This document shows positions 1-6,867 of a stretch of DNA of 10,286 bases, one piece after another (within the stretch, counting starts at the first letter, position 1; each line of letters begins with the position of its first letter). Source of the DNA: PVC group bacterium (GTDB lineage Bacteria; Verrucomicrobiota; Kiritimatiellia; SS1-B-03-39; PXDE01). The notes under the pieces are model-generated. The model was not told where the DNA came from. It searched no databases and saw only the letters and a list, made by a program, of their open reading frames with translations. A program made the position numbers and the translations under genes. The DNA is taken from NCBI GenBank assembly GCA_003566475.1, contig PXDE01000448.1:1-10286 (forward strand), written 5' to 3'.

Positions 1-17
1 CCTCACATCTCATGCCC

Positions 18-422
18 TCACCCCTCCGGCGCCCTGGCGCCTGCCCGGGTCCGGTGCTCCTCGTCCCAGGACACCAAGTCGGCCCCCACCCGTTCCGCGA
101 CCGCCGCGTAGACCGAATCGGCGCCCCGGAGCAGGAGCCGGGTGCCGACATCCAACGCCTCGGCCATGAGCAGGTCATCCAGGGGAACCACGGCAGCCGA
201 CACCGCCTCGAATCCCGCCTCGGCCAGCCGCCGCGCCTTGGCCCCGTCGCGGAGCTTGCGGGCCACGGCGCAGGCCACCTCCAGGCGGGCGAGAGAAGGG
301 ACCATCACGGGAGTCCGCTCACGGACCAGGCGACGCAGGAAATCACGGCTTTCCTCATGGAACGAGTCCTTGGGATCCAGGGCGGCCACCCAGACGCTGG
401 CGTCCACCACCACCGGCCTCAT
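18..422 (-). CDS. vapC: PIN-domain toxin, VapC type
   Basis: A 134-residue protein of normal VapC length. It is probably a Mg2+-dependent ribonuclease that cuts RNA when not held by its antitoxin. The N-terminus MRPVVVDASVWVAALDP is the classic first strand of a PIN domain. The acidic residues expected at the active site are visible: D7, E48 (in SLARLEVACA), D102 (in RGADSVYAA) and D120 (in LVSWDEEH). The start codon overlaps the stop of the upstream antitoxin gene by four bases (419-422, ATGA read on the minus strand), so the two are translationally coupled, as usual for vapBC. The family is clear. The RNA target cannot be told from sequence, and a non-toxic PIN ribonuclease remains possible. 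Confidence 0.88.
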   Translation of the reverse strand: MRPVVVDASVWVAALDPKDSFHEESRDFLRRLVRERTPVMVPSLARLEVACAVARKLRDGAKARRLAEAGFEAVSAAVVPLDDLLMAEALDVGTRLLLRGADSVYAAVAERVGADLVSWDEEHRTRAGARAPEG

Positions 423-682
423 CGCCCATCCAGCCGATTCCGGCCCTCGGCCAGAACCTCGCGCGGTCCTGGTCCCTCCGGGGCCTTGGCCATGACCCGG
501 TCCGCCTCGCGGAACCAGGCCTCGATCCGCTCGGTCTCCGGAGCCGCCTGTGCGGGGGCGGGCTGAGCCAGCCAGGTCCGATACAGGCCAATGGTCACCT
601 CCCGAACCGCCCGCCCTTCCATCGCCGACTTGGCCTTCACGCGCCGATAGATATCGTCAGGGATGTCGATGGTTGCTTTCAT
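419..682 (-). CDS. vapB: Ribbon-helix-helix antitoxin, VapB type
   Basis: An 87-residue protein. Residues 1-38 (MKATIDIPDDIYRRVKAKSA onward) look like a ribbon-helix-helix DNA-binding domain: a short beta strand, then two helices. The C-terminal part (EAWFREADRVMAKAPEGPG... ending in NRLDGR) resembles the tail by which VapB antitoxins wrap around and block the PIN active site. A Pro/Ala-rich linker (about residues 39-48) joins the two. It precedes and overlaps the toxin gene, the usual order that keeps antitoxin in excess. The ATG at 682 has no Shine-Dalgarno sequence, and a promoter-like pair lies so close upstream that the message may be leaderless. Autoregulation through the RHH domain is expected for the family. 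Confidence 0.82.
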   Translation of the reverse strand: MKATIDIPDDIYRRVKAKSAMEGRAVREVTIGLYRTWLAQPAPAQAAPETERIEAWFREADRVMAKAPEGPGPREVLAEGRNRLDGR

Positions 683-691
683 GGGACCATG
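680..691. promoter_or_regulatory. Candidate autoregulatory operator of vapBC
   Basis: CATGG-GA-CCATG is a perfect inverted repeat with 5-base arms. It covers the antitoxin start codon and part of the predicted -10 box. RHH antitoxins commonly bind short palindromes at their own promoter, so this is a reasonable operator. It is short enough to arise by chance. Confidence 0.3.
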
Positions 692-717
692 TTAGCTGGG
701 TCTACGGTGGAAGGCAA
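689..717 (-). promoter_or_regulatory. Candidate promoter of vapBC
   Basis: On the minus strand, TTGCCT (717-712) and TAACAT (694-689) are 17 bases apart and each matches the sigma-70 boxes at 4 of 6 positions. A start about 7 bases after the -10 box falls on or next to the antitoxin ATG at 682. This is prediction by eye only. Confidence 0.4.
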
Positions 718-750
718 GCCGTCGTCATGATCGGACTAGTCTCAATTTAT

Positions 751-1065
751 GGGGCTTCCGGGTTTCGCGGGGGATTCCTACCGCACCCAAGGGCCGTCCC
801 AAGAATCGCCCCTTCAGGGCTCCATGGCCAGAAGGCGCGGTCGTTCCAGGGGCTTTCGCCCCTGGCTGGACGGAACCGTCCCTCCGGGACTCCTGAGCTT
901 CGCCCGGGAAACCGAGCCCTGGAAGGGCGAATCAGACCAGCCCAGCTTGCCCTGAGCCAGGCCGAAGGGGCGAAAGCCCTGGGTTCCGGTCTCGCAACAA
1001 CCCGGAGCCCTGTAAGGGCGATTCAGATTCCACCATGAAATCCCCCGCGAGACCCGGAAGCCCCC
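751..1065. mobile_element. MITE-like composite inverted-repeat element (copy 1)
   Basis: A 315-bp non-coding element. Its ends, 751-777 and 1038-1064, are inverted repeats matching at 25 of 27 positions. Two inner blocks continue the symmetry in the right order: 804-823 pairs with 1004-1023 (18 of 20), and 847-863 pairs with 966-981 (one base inserted). The arms are thus about 100-113 nt around a centre at 864-965. Smaller hairpins lie within it: 846-865 (8-bp stem, TTTC loop), 878-890 and 916-928. The trinucleotide TAT flanks both sides (748-750 and 1066-1068) and may be a target duplication. No transposase is encoded, so any movement would need one in trans. The inner part is collinear with a second copy at 6371-6526. 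Confidence 0.6.
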
Positions 1066-1128
1066 TATTCAAAGGACCATGCGGCCTGCGGGCGGATCCG
1101 GAGACGCACGATGGGCTTGCCCTTCCGG

Positions 1129-1157
1129 CGGAAAACGCCACACTGGCAGGTTTTCCG
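1129..1157 (+). other. Hairpin in the leader of the ABC operon
   Basis: CGGAAAAC (1129-1136) pairs with GTTTTCCG (1150-1157), and inside it GCCA pairs with TGGC, leaving a CAC loop and a 2-base AG bulge. This gives a 12-bp stem about 90 bases before the ABC ATPase start. It could be an mRNA leader structure or a weak terminator of upstream transcription; there is no long T-run after it. Confidence 0.3.
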
Positions 1158-1185
1158 GACAACCCGGGAATTGAACATCCCCGGT

Positions 1186-1207
1186 CTCCGGGTGTCCGAC
1201 ACCGGAG
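1186..1207 (+). other. Second hairpin upstream of the ABC operon
   Basis: CTCCGG and GTGTC pair with GACAC and CGGAG around a single C, leaving one bulged G in a 10-bp stem. It lies 36 bases before the GTG start and may be a protein-binding palindrome or an mRNA structure. No clear -35/-10 pair was found for this operon between 1065 and 1230. Confidence 0.3.
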
Positions 1208-1230
1208 AGCAAGCCTGAAGCCATCACACG

Positions 1231-1238
1231 GGAGAGGA
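1231..1238 (+). promoter_or_regulatory. Ribosome binding site deciding a GTG start
   Basis: GGAGAGGA ends 5 bases before the GTG at 1244. An ATG at 1239 is out of frame, and the product from GTG begins with the N-terminus expected of the family, so the GTG is chosen. Confidence 0.7.
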
Positions 1239-1243
1239 ATGGC

Positions 1244-2206
1244 GTGGTCATCGTAGACAACCTGTCCAAACGCTTCCCCGGGCACCACGCGGTGCGCGGG
1301 GTGTCGTTCAAGGTCGAGCCCGGCGAGGTGCTCGGCTTTCTGGGGCCCAACGGGGCCGGCAAGACCACCACCATGCGCATGATCACCGGCTTCCTGCCCC
1401 CCAGCGGGGGCCGGGCCCTGGTCTGCGGGCATGACGTCGCCACGGACCCGGTGGCCGCCCGCCGGGAGATCGGCTACCTGCCCGAGAACGCCCCCGCGTA
1501 CGGCGAGATGACGGTCGAGGGCTTCCTGCGGTTCACCGCCGAGGTCCGGGGCCTGGGCCGGGCCGAGCGGAAGCGTAAGGTGGACGAGGTGATCGCCCGC
1601 TGCTTTCTCGAGTCGGTGCGCCGCCAGACGGTGGAGACGCTGTCCAAGGGCTTCCGCCAGCGCACCTGCTTCGCCCAGGCCATTCTGCACGACCCGCCGG
1701 TGCTCATCCTCGACGAGCCCACCGAGGGGCTCGACCCCAACCAGAAGGCGGTGGTCCGGGGCATGATCCGGAGCATGGGCCAGGACAAGGTGATCATCCT
1801 CTCCACCCATGTGCTGGAGGAGGTCGAGGCCATCTGCTCGCGGGCCATCATCATCAGCACCGGCGAGATCGTGGCCGACGACACCCCCGAGGCGCTGCGG
1901 CGGCAGAGCCACACCTGGCAGCAGATCCGCCTGCATGTGGCCGCCCCGGCGGGGAAGGCGGCGGCGCGGTTCAGGGCCCTGCCCAAGGTGGGCGGGGTGG
2001 AGACCGAGGCCGAGGGCGACGGGGCCTGCACCCTGCGCATCCAGCCCTCCGACGGCCAGCCCATCCTCCAGGACGTGCTCCAGGCGGCCTGGGCCGAGGG
2101 CTGGGACTGCCGCGAGGTGCGGGTGGACTACGGGCGGCTCGACGACGTGTTCCGGCAGCTCACCCAGACCGAGGACGTGGGCGAGACGGCGAGGAAGGCG
2201 TCATGA
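1244..2206 (+). CDS. ABC transporter ATP-binding protein, GldA-like
   Basis: A 320-residue cytoplasmic ATPase that would drive the permease encoded next. In order: Walker A GPNGAGKTT (34-42, K40), a Q-loop position filled by Glu (E81, in GYLPENAPAYGEM), signature LSKGFRQR (133-140), Walker B VLILDE (153-158) with the D-loop GLD (162-164), and the H-loop histidine H189. The Glu at the Q-loop and LSKGxRQR instead of LSGGQ are usual in the GldA/CcmA-like branch, so they are not damage. Residues after about 225 form the extra C-terminal domain common in this branch. It starts the operon; its last four bases (2203-2206) overlap the permease start. The family is sure, but the substrate is unknown. 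The gliding role known from Bacteroidota should not be assumed here. Confidence 0.93.
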   Translation: MVIVDNLSKRFPGHHAVRGVSFKVEPGEVLGFLGPNGAGKTTTMRMITGFLPPSGGRALVCGHDVATDPVAARREIGYLPENAPAYGEMTVEGFLRFTAEVRGLGRAERKRKVDEVIARCFLESVRRQTVETLSKGFRQRTCFAQAILHDPPVLILDEPTEGLDPNQKAVVRGMIRSMGQDKVIILSTHVLEEVEAICSRAIIISTGEIVADDTPEALRRQSHTWQQIRLHVAAPAGKAAARFRALPKVGGVETEAEGDGACTLRIQPSDGQPILQDVLQAAWAEGWDCREVRVDYGRLDDVFRQLTQTEDVGETARKAS

Positions 2207-2946
2207 GCGGCTGGAACGGCGTCCGCGCGGTGGCCAAACGGGAGTGGTCGAGCTACTTCAACTCCCCGGTGGCCTATGTGTTCATCGTGATCTTCCTGGT
2301 GCTGTCCGGGGTGTTCACCTTCGTGTTCGGCAACTTCTACGAGGCGCGTCAGGCCAATCTCGACACCTTCTTCCTCTGGCATCCCTGGCTGTACGTGGTG
2401 CTGGTGCCGGCGGCGGCCATGCGGCTGTGGTCGGAGGAGCGGCGTTCGGGGACGATCGAGCTGCTGCTGACCCTGCCCCTGACCCCCGCCCAGGCCATCC
2501 TGGGCAAGTTCCTGGCCGCCTGGGCCTTCCTGCTCCTGGCCCTCGCCCTGACCTTCCCCATGGTCATCACCACCTATTACCTGGGCGACCCCGACCCCGG
2601 GACCATCCTCACCGGATACCTGGCCAGCGGCCTGCTCTCCGGGGCCTACCTCGCGGTGGGGATGCTGACCTCGGCCCTCACCCGCAACCAGGTGATCGCG
2701 TTCGTGCTGGCGGTGCTGGCCGGCCTGTTCCTGCTCCTGCTGGGGTTCGCGCCGCTCACCCATTTCGTGAGCCGGTTCGCCCCCATGTGGCTGGTGGACG
2801 GCCTGGCCGCCCTCAGCTTCCTCGCCCATTTCCAGAACCTCCAGCGCGGGGTGATCGACCTGGCCGACCTCGCCTACTTCGCGGGGGTGATGGGCTTCGC
2901 CCTCGTGGCCACCCACGCCGCCCTGGCCACCCGCACCGGAAAATAA
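2203..2946 (+). CDS. ABC-2 type permease, GldF-like
   Basis: A 247-residue integral inner-membrane protein. About six hydrophobic helices are visible, near residues 22-43, 59-75, 99-125, 138-160, 166-186 and 224-243. After the second helix comes the motif EERRSGTIELLLTLPLTPAQ, which is characteristic of ABC-2 permeases of the GldF/NosY kind; this cytoplasmic coupling segment contacts the ATPase. The ATG overlaps the end of the ATPase gene in an ATGA, which implies coupled translation and a stoichiometric complex. Length and topology are normal, so it looks intact. The substrate cannot be inferred; export or a mechanical role at the cell envelope are the usual suggestions for this family. Confidence 0.92.
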   Translation: MSGWNGVRAVAKREWSSYFNSPVAYVFIVIFLVLSGVFTFVFGNFYEARQANLDTFFLWHPWLYVVLVPAAAMRLWSEERRSGTIELLLTLPLTPAQAILGKFLAAWAFLLLALALTFPMVITTYYLGDPDPGTILTGYLASGLLSGAYLAVGMLTSALTRNQVIAFVLAVLAGLFLLLLGFAPLTHFVSRFAPMWLVDGLAALSFLAHFQNLQRGVIDLADLAYFAGVMGFALVATHAALATRTGK

Positions 2947-2951
2947 GGAGG
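2945..2951 (+). promoter_or_regulatory. Strong Shine-Dalgarno of the GldG-family gene
   Basis: AAGGAGG overlaps the stop codon of the permease gene and lies 7 bases before the ATG at 2959. It is the clearest ribosome binding site in the window and fixes the start. Confidence 0.8.
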
Positions 2952-2958
2952 CCCTCCC

Positions 2959-4863
2959 ATGCTTCGTACCCGGCTTCTCCATGTCCTGGGCCTGATCCTG
3001 GTGGCGGCGGTGATCGCCCTCGGGGTGACCGCCCTGTCCGCCCTCCGCATCCGGGCCGATCTCACCGATGGCAGGCTCTACACCCTGTCCTCGGGCACCC
3101 GGCAGGTGCTGCGGGAGCTGGACCGGGATGTCACCCTGAAGTTCTACTACAGCCGCGGCAACCGCGACCTCCCCACCCCGCTCAAGGTCTACGCCTCGCG
3201 GGTGGAGGATCTGCTCCGCGAGTACGACCGCCTGGGCGGCCGGCGGGTGGACCTCGAGCTCCACAACCCCACCCCGCTGTCCGACGAGGAGGAGTGGGCC
3301 CAGAAGTACGGGCTGCGCCCGCTCAACCTGCCCATCCCCGGGGCCGATCCCATCTACTTCGGGATCGTGGGGGTGAGCGGAAGCCGGGAGTCGGCCCTGG
3401 CCGCCCTCTCCCCCGAGGACGAGCCCCAGCTCGAATACCAGCTCACCCGGCTCCTCTATGAGATCACCCGGGACGAGAAGCCGGCGCTCCACATCATGAC
3501 CGGGCTGCCGATCATGGGGGGGCCGCCCCCGGGCATGCCCATGTTCCAGCAGGCGCCTCCCGAGCCGCCGTGGATGATCGTCGAGCAGCTCCGGCACTTC
3601 TACGAGCTCCACGAGGTCGAGCCCGACGCCGAGGCCATCCCCGGCGAGGCGGACACCCTTATGGTGGTGCATCCCACGGGGTTTCCCGAGTCCGCCCTCT
3701 ACGCCATCGACCAGTTCCTGCTCCGGGGCGGACGGCTGATCGCCTTCGTGGATCCGCTCAACATCATCGAGGCCCAGCGGCAGGGAGGCAATCCCATGGC
3801 CATGATGGGCGGCGGAGGGCGGACCGCGTCGAACCTCAACCGGCTGACCGGGGCCTGGGGGATCACGCTCCGGGACGGCCAGGTGGTGGCCGACCTCGCC
3901 GCCGCCACCACCCTGGGCGGGCGCGACGGCCAGCCGGAGTCGAACCCCACGTTCCTCACCCTGCGCTCCGAGCATCTGAACCAGGACGAGGTGGTGACCG
4001 CCGACCTCGATTTCCTGCTCGTGCCCTTCCCGGGGGCCTTCCAGGGCGAGCCGGCCGAGGGCCTGCGTCAGACCGTGCTGCTTTCCACTTCGGACCGGGC
4101 TGGGTTCGTGGGGGCCATGGAGGCCCAGTTCGGGGTGGCCGCCCGAAGCCGGATCCCGATCGAGGAGAATCCCCTGCCCCTGGCCGTCCGGCTCCAGGGA
4201 CGGTTCCCCTCGGCCTTCCCGGACGGCCCGCCGCAGCCCCGACCCGATCCCTATGCGGAGGACGAGGAGGACGAGGACGAGCCGGAGGGCCCTCCGCCCG
4301 GCCATCTCGCCGCCGCCACCCGATCCGGGGTGGCGGTGCTGGTGGCCGACACCGACCTGCTGTTCGACGCCTTCGCCGTGCGCGAGCAGCGGTTTTTCGG
4401 GCAGCGGGTGGTCGAGCTGATCAGCGACAACTACAACCTGGTCCTGAACCTGCTCGAGCAGCTCACGGGCAGCGAGGCGCTGATCGGCCTGCGCAGCCGG
4501 GGGACGTTCAACCGGCCGTTCACGCGGGTGCAGGAGATCGAGACCCGGGCCCAGGCCGCGTTCCGGGAGGAGCTGGAGGCCCTGCAGGAGCGGGAGCGCG
4601 AGGCCCGGCAGCGCCTGGAGGACTTGCAGCGCCAGGCCGATCCCGACCAGCGGATGTTCGTCACCCCCGCGCAGGAGGAGACCATCCGGCAGTACCGCGA
4701 GGAGCTGTTCCAGACCGAGCGGCGGATCCGCGACTTGCAGCGGGAGTTGCGCCGCGACGTGGACCGGCTCGGGCTGTGGGTGAAAGGCATCAACATCGCC
4801 CTGGTGCCCGGGCTGGTGGCCCTGTTCGGGCTCGGGCACGGGCTGCTGCGGAGGAGGAGGTAG
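2959..4863 (+). CDS. GldG-family ABC transporter auxiliary protein
   Basis: A 634-residue membrane-anchored protein. A helix near residues 7-29 is followed by a large extracytoplasmic part, and a second helix near 611-629 precedes a basic RRRR end, so most of the protein should face the periplasm. Residues around 35-175 (DGRLYTLSSGTRQVLREL..., VTLKFYYSRGN) match the GldG N-terminal domain. The following part matches the ABC_transp_aux domain, with GGRLIAFVDPL near 255-265. Two odd stretches stand out: a Met/Pro-rich loop at about 177-205 (LPIMGGPPPGMPMFQQ) and an acidic linker at about 431-447. Residues 530-605 are a charged coiled coil. The gene lies 12 bases after the permease and presumably forms a complex with it. 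Family sure, function unknown. Confidence 0.9.
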   Translation: MLRTRLLHVLGLILVAAVIALGVTALSALRIRADLTDGRLYTLSSGTRQVLRELDRDVTLKFYYSRGNRDLPTPLKVYASRVEDLLREYDRLGGRRVDLELHNPTPLSDEEEWAQKYGLRPLNLPIPGADPIYFGIVGVSGSRESALAALSPEDEPQLEYQLTRLLYEITRDEKPALHIMTGLPIMGGPPPGMPMFQQAPPEPPWMIVEQLRHFYELHEVEPDAEAIPGEADTLMVVHPTGFPESALYAIDQFLLRGGRLIAFVDPLNIIEAQRQGGNPMAMMGGGGRTASNLNRLTGAWGITLRDGQVVADLAAATTLGGRDGQPESNPTFLTLRSEHLNQDEVVTADLDFLLVPFPGAFQGEPAEGLRQTVLLSTSDRAGFVGAMEAQFGVAARSRIPIEENPLPLAVRLQGRFPSAFPDGPPQPRPDPYAEDEEDEDEPEGPPPGHLAAATRSGVAVLVADTDLLFDAFAVREQRFFGQRVVELISDNYNLVLNLLEQLTGSEALIGLRSRGTFNRPFTRVQEIETRAQAAFREELEALQEREREARQRLEDLQRQADPDQRMFVTPAQEETIRQYREELFQTERRIRDLQRELRRDVDRLGLWVKGINIALVPGLVALFGLGHGLLRRRR

Positions 4864-4864
4864 G

Positions 4865-6148
4865 ATGAAGCCCCGCACCCTGATTGTGCTCACCGCCCTG
4901 CTGGCCGGGCTTGGCCTGTGGGTGGCCTGGATGCGCCGGGACGCCGACCGGCGTCCCCGCGAGGAGACCGTCCGCACCGGGGCCCCGGTGCTGCCCGGCC
5001 TGGAGCTGGCCCGGGTGGCGGCGGTGGAGATCGCCACCCCCGCGCGCACGAACCGGCTGGCCCAGACCGAGGCCGGATGGGTGGTGGCCTCGAAGCACGG
5101 CTACCCGGCCGACATGCCCCGGCTGGTCCGGGAGATGCGCCGCCTGGCCGACCTCAAGGTGGGCGCGCGCATCCGGGGCGGCGAGGACCGCCTGCGCGAG
5201 TTCGGCCTGGCCCCCGACGGCGAGGCCGAGGACCGCCCCGCCACCGTCCGGTTTCTGGACGAGGGCGACGCCCCGCTGGCGGAGATCACCCTGGGCGGCG
5301 AGCGCCGGACCGGCGACCCCCAGTTCGGCGGCTTTCCGGACGGCGCCTACGTCCGGGTGGGCGACGGCCCGGTCCTGCTGGTGGGCGAGAGCTTCACCGG
5401 CATGCCCCGCGCCGCCGAGGACTGGATGCCCCGGCAGATCGCCGATGTCCGCGAACGCCTCGTGTCCTGGATCCGGGTCGAGCGCGACGGCGAGACCTTC
5501 GGGGCCCGCCGGGAGAACGACCGGTGGACGATGGACGATCTCGCCGAGGACGAGCTGGTCGAGAACCGCAAGGTGACCTCCGTGGCCCGGGGCCTCGAGT
5601 ACCTGAGGTTCACCCGCCTGCCCGATCAGGATCTCGACGACGAGACCACGGGCATGGACGATCCGGTGGTGGTGACCTATGGATTCCCCAACGGGGTCGA
5701 GGTCGAGGTGCGGGTGGGCGCGGTGGCCGAAGGGGCCACCGACCGCTACCTCCGCCTGGCCGCCCGCCAGGGCGACCTCCCCTCCCCCGCGTCCGATGAG
5801 TCCGATGGGTCCGATGAGTCCGAGCCTGCGGACGACGACGAAGCCCCCCTCCCCGAGGGGCCGTCCCTGGCCGACTTCGAGAAGGTCGCCGGCTGGCTCT
5901 ACCGCATCGCCTCCTACAACGCCGACACGTTCCGCGTCACCCGGGAGGACTTCATCAACCGCATCGTCGAGATGGAGGAGCAGGAGATGGAGGAGCAGGA
6001 GATGGAGTCGCCCTCTCCCGAGGCGGACGCCGACGAGGAATCGCCGACGCCCGGCGAAGGGGGCGCACCGGATTCCGCGGAAGGCGAGGAGGACGAAGGC
6101 GCGGACGAGGCGACGGAGGCGGAAGCCGGTCCGGACGCGGGTTCGTAA
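4865..6148 (+). CDS. DUF4340 domain protein, last gene of ABC operon
   Basis: A 427-residue protein with an N-terminal membrane anchor (residues 6-22) and a large part likely outside the cytoplasm. Residues about 45-300 fit the DUF4340 family, which very often follows GldG-like genes; its function is unknown. The ATG comes one base after the stop of the GldG-family gene, and the Shine-Dalgarno (GGAGGAGG) lies inside the end of that gene. From residue 305 the protein changes character. A Ser-Asp repeat (310-318) sits in an acidic insert, then a conserved-looking piece returns (LADFEKVAGWLYRIASYNADTF, given here only in part), then an acidic tail from about 364 with a perfect 15-bp tandem repeat. 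Insert and tail look like recent low-complexity additions. Confidence 0.87.
   Translation: MKPRTLIVLTALLAGLGLWVAWMRRDADRRPREETVRTGAPVLPGLELARVAAVEIATPARTNRLAQTEAGWVVASKHGYPADMPRLVREMRRLADLKVGARIRGGEDRLREFGLAPDGEAEDRPATVRFLDEGDAPLAEITLGGERRTGDPQFGGFPDGAYVRVGDGPVLLVGESFTGMPRAAEDWMPRQIADVRERLVSWIRVERDGETFGARRENDRWTMDDLAEDELVENRKVTSVARGLEYLRFTRLPDQDLDDETTGMDDPVVVTYGFPNGVEVEVRVGAVAEGATDRYLRLAARQGDLPSPASDESDGSDESEPADDDEAPLPEGPSLADFEKVAGWLYRIASYNADTFRVTREDFINRIVEMEEQEMEEQEMESPSPEADADEESPTPGEGGAPDSAEGEEDEGADEATEAEAGPDAGS
5792..5818 (+). repeat. Three 9-bp TCCGATGRG repeats inside the DUF4340 gene
   Basis: TCCGATGAG, TCCGATGGG and TCCGATGAG stand head to tail and encode SDE-SDG-SDE (residues 310-318). 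The same repeat in the same frame occurs in scpB at 7549-7575. Confidence 0.9.
5972..6007 (+). repeat. 15-bp tandem repeat in the DUF4340 tail
   Basis: ATGGAGGAGCAGGAG occurs twice exactly, then a partial third copy (ATGGAG). It encodes MEEQE units at residues 370-381. The perfect DNA identity suggests recent slippage and probable length variation between strains. Confidence 0.9.
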
Positions 6149-6218
6149 CGGGGGCGTGGCGGCGTCCTCGCCGTCCTTTGCCTGTGGACACTCTCGATCG
6201 GCTGCCTTTTGGCCAGAA

Positions 6219-6236
6219 TTCCGCGTTCACGCGGAA
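6219..6236 (+). terminator. Weak terminator candidate after the ABC operon
   Basis: TTCCGCG and CGCGGAA form a 7-bp stem with a TTCA loop, 71 bases after the DUF4340 stop. No T-run follows (GCTTTCG), so it is a poor intrinsic terminator, though nothing better is seen nearby. Confidence 0.25.
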
Positions 6237-6370
6237 GCTTTCGCCGCCGCTTTAGCGACGACGGGGTGGGCGTGCCCGTGGCGATTCAAGCATATGATCG
6301 AACGGCTGCGGCCCCCATAGTCCGCTGTTCCCGTCCTGCGCATTCGCGTCAACCTAAGCCCATGCGCGCA

Positions 6371-6526
6371 GGGGCCGTCCGATTGAATCGCCCCTCCGGG
6401 GCTTGCGGTCGCACGGGGCACGACGGCCGAAGCAGAGCCCCGACGGGGCGACTCAGACCAGCCCAGGGCGAAAGCCCTGGGGATCAGCGTTTCATATGGT
6501 CAGGAGCCCTGATGGGGCGATTCAGT
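6371..6526. repeat. Composite inverted-repeat element, copy 2
   Basis: The blocks here follow the order of the element at 751-1065: GGGGCCGTCC, GAATCGCCCCTCCGGGGCT (6385-6403), GAGCCCC...GGGGCGACTC, then CAGACCAGCCCAG (6454-6466), GGGCGAAAGCCCTGGG (6466-6481), and GGAGCCCTGATGGGGCGATT (6503-6522). The first and last blocks are again inverted relative to each other. It lacks the outer 27-bp terminal repeats and the central insert of copy 1, so it is a shorter variant or a decayed copy. Confidence 0.65.
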
Positions 6527-6546
6527 GGGAAGGGTGCCCCCGACGT

Positions 6547-6570
6547 GGCACGGCGCTTCCAGCCCGTGCC
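6547..6570. repeat. Variant GGCACGG palindrome
   Basis: GGCACGG and CCGTGCC face each other over a 10-base centre. It is preceded by CGACGT, as is the better palindrome at 6868, and is likely a diverged member of the same family. Its inner GCTTCCAGCCC recurs inverted at 6654-6664. Confidence 0.5.
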
Positions 6571-6696
6571 CGCGCGAGGCCGGATCCCGGATCGACCATG
6601 GTCGGCGAAAGCGCTTCTCATGGCCGAGTCGGGACCGAATCTCGCTCGGCTCCGGGCTGGAAGCCCGGGCCACGGGGGCGCGCGGCTCGCCCTGCG

Positions 6697-6743
6697 GGCC
6701 GGGAGGGCTCGTCCCGCCAGGGGCGGGACTCGCCCTCCCGGCC
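6697..6743. repeat. Hairpin with 22-bp arms
   Basis: Arms 6697-6718 and 6722-6743 are complementary at 20 of 22 positions with a 3-base AGG loop. The only mismatches are a TC opposite TC. This is the strongest single hairpin in the window. It is symmetric, so it could act on transcripts from either operon, but no T-run follows it on either side. Confidence 0.75.
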
Positions 6744-6819
6744 GGCCCTCCTCCGAAGCGTGGGTTCGTTCGAGTGGGCGCCTTCCTTCGACATTCGGAG
6801 TTCGACATCCCATCGCGTG

Positions 6820-6847
6820 CCCGACGAAGCGCCTGGGCGTAGTCGGG
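6820..6847. repeat. TCCGAC-type 28-bp hairpin, copy a
   Basis: CCCGAC and GTCGGG close a 28-base unit with the inner parts GAAGC and GCGTA. It matches the unit at 7012 and 7329 in length and layout. Confidence 0.55.
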
Positions 6848-6867
6848 ACATTTTGCGGTTCCGACGT

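Noticed and set aside
1640..1663. ABC signature motif looks broken (LSKGFRQR, and Glu in the Q-loop)
   Set aside because: These are usual in the GldA-like branch, and Walker A, Walker B and the H-loop are intact.
1809..3461. A 550-codon plus-strand frame across the ATPase and permease genes
   Set aside because: It is a shifted reading of two confirmed genes, with a Pro/Arg-rich product.
2128..5049. A 973-codon open frame on the minus strand, opposite the ABC operon
   Set aside because: It lies antisense to three well-recognised genes, its product is rich in Gly, Gln, His and Glu without any known domain, and such frames are common in GC-rich DNA.
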